Source of the DNA: an uncultured Collinsella sp. | Lineage (GTDB): Bacteria > Actinomycetota > Coriobacteriia > Coriobacteriales > Coriobacteriaceae | Direction of reading: 5' to 3' | Length of the DNA stretch: 6,946 bases | NCBI GenBank assembly: GCA_900555355.1 | Contig: USKV01000076.1 | Location: 1-6,946 of the forward strand | Shown: positions 1-4,623 of the stretch, piece after piece | Position numbering within the stretch: the stretch's first letter is position 1 | Layout: every line of letters starts with the position of its first letter | Notes under the pieces: model-generated | Seen by the model: the letters and a program-made list of their open reading frames with translations, nothing else | Databases searched by the model: none | Told to the model about the DNA's origin: nothing | Translations under genes and position numbers: made by a program

Positions 1-415
1 GCTGCTGGGCTCCCGTGGTACGCAGGCGACGCTCGGCGTCCATGCCGAGGGTGCATGCCATGAGCGCGGCAAAGCGGGCATCTTTGAGATGTCGATAGAT
101 ATCGCGACCTCGCAGCTCAACGTTGGTGCCAACCAGACGGATGCTGGGCTCGCCCTGCTCGTCAACGCCCGTGGCATCGACGGCAAACACGCGTCGCACG
201 CCGCGGGGCTCGATATCCAGCTCTAGGCGCTCGACCACAAGCTCAATACGTCGTGACAGTTCGGGCTCAATCTGCTGGCCGCCGTAGCCCAGATACCGCA
301 GCATCTCGGCACGGTCGACACGAGGGTGGTGGGCAGCGTCGATACGGTAAAGCGCCGGCGACGCAAGGTCGGCCGGCACTTCGACAGCGGTTGTATCGAT
401 GTGCGGTTTTTCCAT
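1..415 (-). CDS. Stand-alone methionine synthase (MetH) activation-domain protein, partial
   Basis: The frame opens at ATG 415-413 and remains open for 138 codons to the left edge, so the C-terminal part is missing. The visible protein resembles the N-terminal half of the B12-dependent methionine synthase activation domain (Met_synt_B12 family): an RAEMLRYLGYGGQQIEPEL stretch near residues 35-53, a central VGTNVELRGRDIYRHLKDA segment and then ACTLGMDAERRLR. In the family this domain binds S-adenosylmethionine and supports reductive re-methylation of oxidised cobalamin; the AdoMet-binding RxxxGY motif would lie beyond the edge. As a separate small protein (usually about 200-230 residues) it is expected to serve a MetH lacking its own activation domain. 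The start shares one base with the metF stop (TAATG), implying translational coupling and one transcript. The family call comes from recognised motif pattern, not a search. Confidence 0.8.
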   Translation of the reverse strand, partial: MEKPHIDTTAVEVPADLASPALYRIDAAHHPRVDRAEMLRYLGYGGQQIEPELSRRIELVVERLELDIEPRGVRRVFAVDATGVDEQGEPSIRLVGTNVELRGRDIYRHLKDARFAALMACTLGMDAERRLRTTGAQQ

Positions 416-1287
416 TACCCCAGGCGCTCCATAATGGTCGCGGCGATCGCAGGACGGTTCATAGTGTACAGGTGCAGGCCGTCGGCACCGTGCTCCTTAA
501 GGTCGCAAAGCTGACGAGCAGCATAATCTACACCGGCTGCCTGCAGGCTCTCGGGGTCGTTCTCGTACTTGGCGAGAATCTTGATGACGGGGGAGGGCAG
601 CGACGCGCCGCACATAAAGACCATGCGGCTGATCTGCGACTTGCCCATAAACGGCATGATGCCCGCGGTAATCGGCACGGTGATGCCCGCCTTGTCCGCA
701 AGCTCGCGAAAACGGTAGAAGCACTCGTTATCAAAGAAGAGCTGCGTCACAAAGAAGCTCGCGCCAGCGTCCTGTTTTTGCTTGAGGTGCTCGACCGAGA
801 GGTTGAGATCCTCGCAGGCAATGTGGCCCTCGGGGTAGGCTGCGGCGCCCACACAAAAGCCGGCATCGACGAGCTCGGGGATGAGGTCACGGGCGTAGGC
901 GTAGTCAGAGGCGGGCTTGTCGTCCTCAGTCGCGCCGGCGGGCAGGTCGCCGCGCAGGGCCAGGATGTTTTCAACGCCGGCGGTGCGATACTCGTCGATC
1001 TTGGCGGCGATATCGGCGTGCGAGCGGCCCACGCAGGTAAGGTGTGCCACCGAGGGCGTGTCGAATTCGCTCGTAATCATATGCGCGATGGGGGCGGTGG
1101 CGGTACCGTTGCCTGAGCCGCCGGCCGAGCAGGTGACCGAGACAAAGCTCGGCGAAAGCTTGCACAGATTGCCTGCCACCTCGCGAGCCGTGTCGAGGGT
1201 AAGCTCGCCCTTGGGCGGGAACATCTCAAACGAAACGGGTGCGGTGCCCTGGGATGCTGCCTGCTTAAAAACCTCGTCGACGCGCAT
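415..1287 (-). CDS. metF: 5,10-methylenetetrahydrofolate reductase
   Basis: A 290-residue flavoprotein of the MTHFR family (E. coli MetF has 296). It reduces 5,10-methylene-THF to 5-methyl-THF in the cytoplasm, supplying the methyl group for methionine synthase. Visible family motifs in order: VSFEMFPPKGE (residues 18-28; Glu21 matches the catalytic Glu of SFEFFPP), VSVTCSAGGSGNGTA (49-63), HLTCVGRS (82-89), ILALRGDLPAG (108-118; Asp114 corresponds to the flavin-tuning Asp), CVGAAAYPEGH, then QKQDAGASFFVTQLFFDNE and VPITAGIMPF. The frame extends upstream to an ATG at 1353, but ATG 1287 is chosen because it has AAAGGAG six bases upstream and gives the family's normal N-terminus. It is the first gene of an operon with the MetH activation protein. 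No truncation is seen. Confidence 0.96.
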   Translation of the reverse strand: MRVDEVFKQAASQGTAPVSFEMFPPKGELTLDTAREVAGNLCKLSPSFVSVTCSAGGSGNGTATAPIAHMITSEFDTPSVAHLTCVGRSHADIAAKIDEYRTAGVENILALRGDLPAGATEDDKPASDYAYARDLIPELVDAGFCVGAAAYPEGHIACEDLNLSVEHLKQKQDAGASFFVTQLFFDNECFYRFRELADKAGITVPITAGIMPFMGKSQISRMVFMCGASLPSPVIKILAKYENDPESLQAAGVDYAARQLCDLKEHGADGLHLYTMNRPAIAATIMERLG

Positions 1288-1293
1288 ATCGTG

Positions 1294-1300
1294 CTCCTTT
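1294..1300 (-). promoter_or_regulatory. Ribosome binding site of metF
   Basis: The minus strand reads AAAGGAG followed by six bases and then ATG at 1287. This strong Shine-Dalgarno match decides the metF start in favour of 1287 over the upstream in-frame ATG at 1353. Confidence 0.85.
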
Positions 1301-1330
1301 AGATACGTAATAGTGTGATGTGTTGTAAGG

Positions 1331-1358
1331 ATTCTACAGCACCACTGTGCCACGGTGG
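1331..1358 (-). promoter_or_regulatory. Possible metF promoter -10 with an overlapping dyad
   Basis: On the minus strand TAGAAT (1336-1331) matches the -10 consensus at five of six positions and lies about 44 bases upstream of the metF start. No good -35 is visible. Just upstream, 1342-1358 is a 17-nt imperfect palindrome (CCACTGTGCCACGGTGG, one mismatched pair about a central C), placed in the spacer where a repressor or activator could act. The promoter call is weak; the dyad itself is directly visible. Confidence 0.3.
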
Positions 1359-1437
1359 AGTTTCACTCGCTATTTGAGGATACCAATCAAAGATGCCTTG
1401 CTATCGGCTTTCTCTATAACAGAGCGGCTAATCTAGG

Positions 1438-1491
1438 CACGGGCTATAAAGACTGGTATTTCGCATCAAATACCAGTCTTTATAGCCCGTG
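1438..1491. repeat. Perfect palindrome with 24-bp arms in the metF/glnN divergent region
   Basis: The arms 1438-1461 and 1468-1491 are exact reverse complements, separated by a six-base loop (CGCATC). Each arm contains the core TATAAAGACTGGTATTT or its complement, and is AT-rich compared with the flanking genes. It lies about 150 bases upstream of the metF start and 220 upstream of the glnN start. No T-run follows on either strand, and divergent genes need no terminator here, so a cruciform-forming site, regulator site or small mobile palindromic repeat is more likely. Function unknown. Confidence 0.9.
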
Positions 1492-1551
1492 GCAAATGAG
1501 CTACCCGTAAACCATGGGGAGAGGTCTGCAATTTATGCAGTTGATTGGCTG

Positions 1552-1581
1552 TTGAGGGTGGCAACGCCGCCTCGATAGGGT
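1552..1581 (+). promoter_or_regulatory. Weak candidate promoter for glnN
   Basis: TTGAGG (1552-1557) and TAGGGT (1576-1581) are separated by 18 bases and would start transcription near 1588, giving a leader of about 125 bases containing the hairpin at 1596-1633. The -10 matches only three consensus positions. An octamer TTGATTGG occurs at both 1541-1548 and 1589-1596, flanking this site. This is a tentative placement only. Confidence 0.2.
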
Positions 1582-1595
1582 AACCTCATTGATTG

Positions 1596-1633
1596 GTTTC
1601 GCGACAGCAACATAACGGTAATGTCGCGGAAAC
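1596..1633 (+). promoter_or_regulatory. Hairpin in the presumed glnN 5' leader
   Basis: GTTTCGCGACA (1596-1606) pairs with TGTCGCG-G-AAAC (1622-1633), forming an 11-bp stem with one bulged G (1629) and a 15-base loop. It lies 80 bases upstream of the glnN start. It has no following T-run. It could be a leader structure or a dyad operator for nitrogen control; I recognise no known riboswitch or GlnR/AmtR consensus. Confidence 0.4.
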
Positions 1634-1699
1634 ACGGCGAGCCTAATCTATGACTCGTTCGTTAGTAATCAACACCGCATCTCACGCGGTGCCGATACG

Positions 1700-1706
1700 A
1701 AGGGAG
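1700..1706 (+). promoter_or_regulatory. Ribosome binding site of glnN
   Basis: AAGGGAG ends six bases before ATG 1713. It decides the start: the same frame is open from an ATG at 1650, but that ATG has no comparable site and would add 21 residues that do not resemble the family. Confidence 0.8.
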
Positions 1707-1712
1707 TTCCGT

Positions 1713-3800
1713 ATGGCCGAACTTACTGACCGCTTCGGGACCATGGTGTTCTCTGAGGAAGTCATGAAGGACTACCTCCCCAAGGACATTTGGAAGCGCC
1801 TTGCTGCAACCCTCGAGGACGGTGAGCCGCTCGACCTGGATGTGGCCAACGCCGTTGCCCACGCCATGAAGGTCTGGGCCATCTCCAAGGGCGCGACGCA
1901 CTACGCGCACTGGTTCCAGCCGCTTTCGGGCATTACTTCCGAGAAGCACGACAGCTTCCTCGAGCCCAACCACGACGGCACCGCCATTACCAAGTTTACG
2001 GGCAAGAACCTCATCCAGGGCGAGCCGGATGCCTCCAGCTTCCCCAACGGCGGTCTGCGCGCCACCTTCGAGGCCCGTGGCTACACCGCTTGGGATCCCA
2101 CCAGCCCCGCCTTCATTAAGGACGATGTCCTGTGCATCCCCACGGCTTTCTGCTCCTATACGGGTGAGGCCCTGGACAAGAAGACCCCGCTGCTGCGCTC
2201 CATGACCGCGCTCTCGCGTGAGTCCAAGCGCGTTTTGGCGCTGTTTGGTAAGACCCCCAAGAAGGTCGTTCCTTCCGTGGGCGATGAGCAGGAGTACTTC
2301 CTGATCAAGAAGGACGCTTACCGCAAGCGCAGGGACCTGGTCATCACCGGGCGCACCCTCTTTGGTGCTGCTCCCTGCAAGGGCCAGGAGCTCGAGGAGC
2401 ACTACTTTGGCGCTATCCGCCCCACCGTCTCGGCCTATATGAAGGACCTGGACGATGAGCTGTGGGCGCTTGGTATTCCCGCCAAGACCAAGCACAACGA
2501 GGTCGCTCCTTGCCAGCATGAGCTCGCCCCTGTCTATGGCGAGGTCAACGAGGCCATCGACCAGAATCTGGTCATGATGGAGAAGATGAAGCTCATCGCC
2601 TCCCGTCACGACTTGGTCTGCCTGCTGCACGAGAAGCCCTTCGAGGGCATCAACGGTTCGGGCAAGCACAACAACTGGTCGCTTGGCACCGAGTCCGAGA
2701 ACCTGCTCGACCCGGGCGACACCCCGCTCGACAACCTGCAGTTCATCGTCTTCCTCACCGCGGTGATCGAGGCCGTCGATAACTATCAGGAGCTCCTGCG
2801 TGCCTCCGTTGCCTCGGCCGGCAACGACCATCGTCTGGGCGCCAACGAGGCCCCTCCGGCGATTATGTCCATCTTCCTGGGCGACCAGCTTACCGAGGTC
2901 GTCGAGAAGATCATCGATGGCAAGGCTTCCGTCCATGCCACGCGCGGCGTGCTCGACCTGGGCGCCGATACCCTGCCCAAGCTGATGCAGGACAACACCG
3001 ACCGCAACCGCACCTCCCCGTTTGCCTTCACCGGCAACAAGTTCGAGTTCCGTGCCTGCGGCTCCGAGCAGAACGTCTCCGACTCCAACCTGGTGCTCGA
3101 TGCCGCCGTGGCCAAGTCGCTCAAGTCCTTCGCCGACGTACTCGAGGGTACGCCCGAGGATAAGTTCCAGGACGCCGCGCTCGAGTACTGCAAGAAGGTG
3201 CTGACCGATCACCAGCGCATCCTGTTCTCCGGCGACGGTTACTCCGACGAGTGGCCCATCGAGGCCGAGAAGCGCGGCCTTGCCAACAACAAGACCACGG
3301 CCGACGCCCTGCCCGCCTTTGTTTCCGATAAGGCCATTGCGCTCTTTGAGGAGACGGGTGTCCTGACCAAGGCCGAGGCCCAGTGCCGTTACGACTGCAA
3401 GCTCGAGAAGTACAACAAGCTCATGAACATCGAGGCTACCACGATGGTTCGCGAGGCGCGTCGTACCTATCGCCCGGTCATTACCGCCTATGCCACCAAG
3501 GTCGCGAAGGGCCTTGAGACTATTCGTGCCGCCGGTGCTGAGGCCGCCATGCAGTGCGAGCAGAACACGCTCAACAAGCTCTGCAACGGTATCACCGCCA
3601 TCAACGACTCCATCAAGGCGCTCGACGCCGTGCATCAGAAGGCCGAGGCCCTCGATGGCCAGGAGCAGGCCAATGTGTATGCACACGAGGTCGTTCCCGC
3701 TATGGATACGCTGCGCGCCGCCGTGGATGCCATGGAGGAGATCGTGGCCGCCGACTACTGGCCGGTCCCGACCTACGACGACATCCTGTTCTACGTGTAG
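1713..3800 (+). CDS. glnN: Glutamine synthetase type III
   Basis: A 695-residue protein matching the GSIII family in length (about 700) and motifs. It makes glutamine from glutamate, ammonia and ATP in the cytoplasm; GSIII enzymes form large double-ring oligomers. Motifs: [17 protein letters not shown] near the N-terminus, the hallmark [10 protein letters not shown] and [29 protein letters not shown] (189-198, metal/glutamate-site acidic residues), [29 protein letters not shown] (314-322, ATP/substrate region) and [16 protein letters not shown] (369-384). The C-terminal third is a helical extension typical of GSIII. ATG 1713 is chosen for its AAGGGAG. Codons are strongly biased to C/G endings, as in a highly expressed gene. 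It is a single-gene unit, divergent from metF and followed by a strong terminator. A long open frame on the opposite strand is only a shadow of its GC-rich codons. Confidence 0.97.
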   Translation: MAELTDRFGTMVFSEEVMKDYLPKDIWKRLAATLEDGEPLDLDVANAVAHAMKVWAISKGATHYAHWFQPLSGITSEKHDSFLEPNHDGTAITKFTGKNLIQGEPDASSFPNGGLRATFEARGYTAWDPTSPAFIKDDVLCIPTAFCSYTGEALDKKTPLLRSMTALSRESKRVLALFGKTPKKVVPSVGDEQEYFLIKKDAYRKRRDLVITGRTLFGAAPCKGQELEEHYFGAIRPTVSAYMKDLDDELWALGIPAKTKHNEVAPCQHELAPVYGEVNEAIDQNLVMMEKMKLIASRHDLVCLLHEKPFEGINGSGKHNNWSLGTESENLLDPGDTPLDNLQFIVFLTAVIEAVDNYQELLRASVASAGNDHRLGANEAPPAIMSIFLGDQLTEVVEKIIDGKASVHATRGVLDLGADTLPKLMQDNTDRNRTSPFAFTGNKFEFRACGSEQNVSDSNLVLDAAVAKSLKSFADVLEGTPEDKFQDAALEYCKKVLTDHQRILFSGDGYSDEWPIEAEKRGLANNKTTADALPAFVSDKAIALFEETGVLTKAEAQCRYDCKLEKYNKLMNIEATTMVREARRTYRPVITAYATKVAKGLETIRAAGAEAAMQCEQNTLNKLCNGITAINDSIKALDAVHQKAEALDGQEQANVYAHEVVPAMDTLRAAVDAMEEIVAADYWPVPTYDDILFYV

Positions 3801-3829
3801 AACGTAACTGACATATCGTCACGGTATTG

Positions 3830-3868
3830 AGCCGGGGTCCGCATCGCGCGGGCCCCGGCTTTTTGTTT
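3830..3868 (+). terminator. Rho-independent terminator of glnN
   Basis: AGCCGGGGTCCGC (3830-3842) pairs with GCGGGCCCCGGCT (3848-3860) in a 13-bp stem containing one G-U pair, with a five-base loop. It is followed by TTTTTGTTT. It starts 30 bases after the glnN stop. Confidence 0.93.
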
Positions 3869-3923
3869 GCGAAGGACGCTTTGGAGTCCGTTTTGCAACT
3901 GATTCACCCACGCAATAAGGGGT

Positions 3924-4144
3924 CGTGGGCAAAAAACGTCAAATATGAGTACTGTCACAAGTCCCGTAGCATTATCTTTTTGCAAAATATGCAGTGTTAC
4001 GCAACATATGTCCAAGTACTCAGCTGATAAGCGCCTTTAATTCTTCCGCCGTAGGACCCCTGGCGTCTAAATCGCCTTCTGATGGCATGAAATCGCTGTT
4101 ACTAAATTGGTAATATTACTCATATTTGCTATTTTTTGCCCACG
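3924..4144. repeat. Inverted-repeat pair with 35-nt arms (possible small non-coding mobile element)
   Basis: The arm at 3924-3958 and the complement of 4110-4144 align without gaps over 35 bases: CGTGGGCAAAAAA identical, three variable bases, CAAATATGAGTA identical, then a partly conserved seven-base end; six differences by eye apart from any slip at the variable block. The enclosed 151 bp carry no clear gene. The arms include an A-tract and, in the right arm, the perfect palindrome GTAATATTAC (4110-4119). No convincing target-site duplication was found. This could be a MITE-like element or a pair of regulator sites. Small open frames crossing the region appear spurious because they run across the repeat and the glnN terminator. 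Confidence 0.7.
4020..4088 (-). pseudogene. Possible C-terminal gene remnant or tiny ORF (22 codons)
   Basis: The minus strand from ATG 4088 encodes MPSEGDLDARGPTAEELKAL plus IS and a stop. The run DLDARGPTAEELKAL has a composition typical of real protein C-termini (amphipathic, Glu/Lys/Leu-rich), unlike the surrounding AT-rich DNA. No ribosome binding site precedes it. The frame reads back to a TAA inside the right arm of the inverted repeat. It may be the tail of a gene otherwise lost. I do not recognise the family; it may be a chance frame. Confidence 0.2.
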
Positions 4145-4151
4145 GGCCTTG

Positions 4152-4200
4152 CGATGATGCCGGGATTCGCACCCTGTCGGGTTCGAATCCCGGCATATCG
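4152..4200. repeat. Long hairpin built from two opposed tRNA T-arm-like sequences
   Basis: Bases 4152-4174 pair with 4179-4200 around a TGTC loop: about 21 pairs, one mismatch (C4170/T4183) and one bulge (G4156). The right half has GGGTTCGAATCCC, an ideal T-arm on the plus strand; the left half read on the minus strand has GGGTGCGAATCCC, a T-arm with one change. No D-arm, anticodon arm or complete acceptor stem accompanies either half, so it is not an intact tRNA. No T-run follows on either strand. It lies just downstream of tRNA-Glu and its terminator. It could be a decayed tRNA fragment duplicated in inverted orientation or a residue of integration at a tRNA gene. Confidence 0.7.
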
Positions 4201-4205
4201 GTAGC

Positions 4206-4237
4206 AAAAAGCCCGCTACCGAATTGGTAACGGGCTT
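4206..4237 (-). terminator. Rho-independent terminator of tRNA-Glu
   Basis: On the minus strand AAGCCCGTTACC (4237-4226) pairs with GGTAGCGGGCTT (4220-4209) in a 12-bp stem with one G-U pair and loop AATTC. It runs into a T-tract (A4206-A4210 on the plus strand). It begins 11 bases after the CCA end of tRNA-Glu. Confidence 0.88.
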
Positions 4238-4248
4238 CTCAGATTCTG

Positions 4249-4325
4249 TGGTGCCCCCAGCGGGATTCGAACCCGCGATATCCACCTTGAAAGGGTGGCG
4301 TCCTTGGCCGCTAGACGATGGGGAC
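4249..4325 (-). tRNA. tRNA-Glu (anticodon UUC)
   Basis: The minus strand folds as a complete cloverleaf. The acceptor GTCCCCA pairs with TGGGGGC (one G-U pair). The anticodon stem is CCACC/GGTGG with loop CTTTCAA, giving anticodon TTC (4291-4289). The T-arm is CGGGTTCGAATCCCG. The discriminator is A (4252) and the CCA end is encoded (4251-4249). It reads GAA/GAG codons; charged Glu-tRNA serves translation and, where present, tetrapyrrole synthesis. It is a single-tRNA unit with its own promoter and terminator. Confidence 0.97.
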
Positions 4326-4335
4326 AGCGGGAAAG

Positions 4336-4341
4336 AGTATA
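4336..4341 (-). promoter_or_regulatory. -10 element of the tRNA-Glu promoter
   Basis: The minus strand has TATACT (five of six consensus matches) ending ten bases before the mature tRNA 5' end, so transcription would begin within a few bases of the tRNA, as is common for tRNA genes. An A-tract (AAAAAA) lies just upstream. The -35 position holds only TACGCG, a poor match. Confidence 0.55.
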
Positions 4342-4425
4342 GCAGACTTTTTTGCCGGCGCGTATATCGTTGGCAAACTGGAAAACCACCACAAAGGAGT
4401 AGGCTTCTATTCCGATTTTCAAATA

Positions 4426-4560
4426 TCTCAATCTGTAACATCTGGGCGGGCAAATCGGCTCTATCTGTTACAGATCGAGACAAAAGGCAGGCGTCGGGAC
4501 GAACATCTCATTCTGTAACAGCAAGACGACTTTTAACGGTCTAAATGTTACAGATTGAGA
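4426..4560. repeat. Four 15-nt repeats in alternating orientation at exact 40-bp spacing
   Basis: The copies are TCTCAATCTGTAACA (4426-4440), TGTTACAGATCGAGA (4466-4480), TCTCATTCTGTAACA (4506-4520) and TGTTACAGATTGAGA (4546-4560). Orientation alternates forward/reverse and every start is 40 bp from the previous one. Each differs from the consensus by at most one base, while the three 25-bp spacers are unrelated. Each copy contains TGT(A/T)ACA, a small palindrome; two are perfect CTGTWACAG. Adjacent copies can pair as 15-bp hairpins with 25-base loops, in mutually exclusive arrangements (1-2 and 3-4, or 2-3). The array is upstream of tRNA-Glu. Function unknown. Confidence 0.85.
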
Positions 4561-4579
4561 CAAACCGCTGGGGCGGGTC

Positions 4580-4617
4580 AAAACCACCACAAAGGTGCTT
4601 GTCCCCTTTGTGGTGGT
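4580..4617 (-). terminator. Terminator of the MurT-GatD gene
   Basis: On the minus strand ACCACCACAAAGG (4617-4605) pairs perfectly with CCTTTGTGGTGGT (4595-4583) over 13 bp with a nine-base loop. It is followed by only a short T-run (TTTTG counting the last stem base). It starts six bases after the stop codon. The weak T-run and GC-moderate stem leave open that it is primarily a repeat element serving as terminator. Confidence 0.65.
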
Positions 4618-4623
4618 GGGGCG

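Larger units (their letters stand above)
4382..4617. repeat. Region bounded by CCACCACAAAGG repeats (possible non-coding element, 236 bp)
   Basis: AAAACCACCACAAAGG occurs identically at 4382-4397 and 4580-4595, and its complement CCTTTGTGGTGGT at 4605-4617. The outer two copies face each other like terminal inverted repeats around the four-copy 15-nt repeat cluster. The inner right copy with 4605-4617 forms the terminator hairpin. The stretch from the tRNA promoter to the MurT-GatD stop holds no protein gene. A repeated intergenic element inserted upstream of tRNA-Glu is one explanation; no target-site duplication was established. Confidence 0.55.

Noticed and set aside
253..1116. 287-codon plus-strand frame opposite metF
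   Set aside because: It spans the complement of metF and the activation gene, has no ribosome binding site and is not protein-like.
1288..1437. SAM or cobalamin riboswitch upstream of metF
   Set aside because: No recognised conserved core of either class is visible and the leader from the candidate promoter is only about 35-45 bases.
1571..1640. GlnR-type nitrogen operator (GTAAC-N6-GAAAC)
   Set aside because: GTAAC at 1580-1584 is not followed at the right spacing by GAAAC; the only GGAAAC belongs to the hairpin stem.
1662..3686. 674-codon open frame on the minus strand opposite glnN
   Set aside because: It is the antisense shadow of a GC-rich gene with strong third-position bias; its protein is low-complexity Gly/Leu/Val/Ala-rich and resembles no family.
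3791..4027. Small frames on both strands (3827-4027 plus, 3791-4015 minus)
   Set aside because: Both cross or abut the glnN terminator and the inverted-repeat arm, have no ribosome binding site, and are best explained as chance frames.
4128..4200. A second tRNA gene
   Set aside because: Only T-arm motifs are present; there is no D-arm, anticodon stem or matching acceptor stem at tRNA distance.
4067..4483. 138-codon minus-strand frame
   Set aside because: It runs through tRNA-Glu, its terminator and the T-arm hairpin, so it cannot be a real gene in that form.
4426..4560. CRISPR array
   Set aside because: The repeats are only 15 nt and alternate in orientation; CRISPR repeats are direct and longer, and no cas gene is present.
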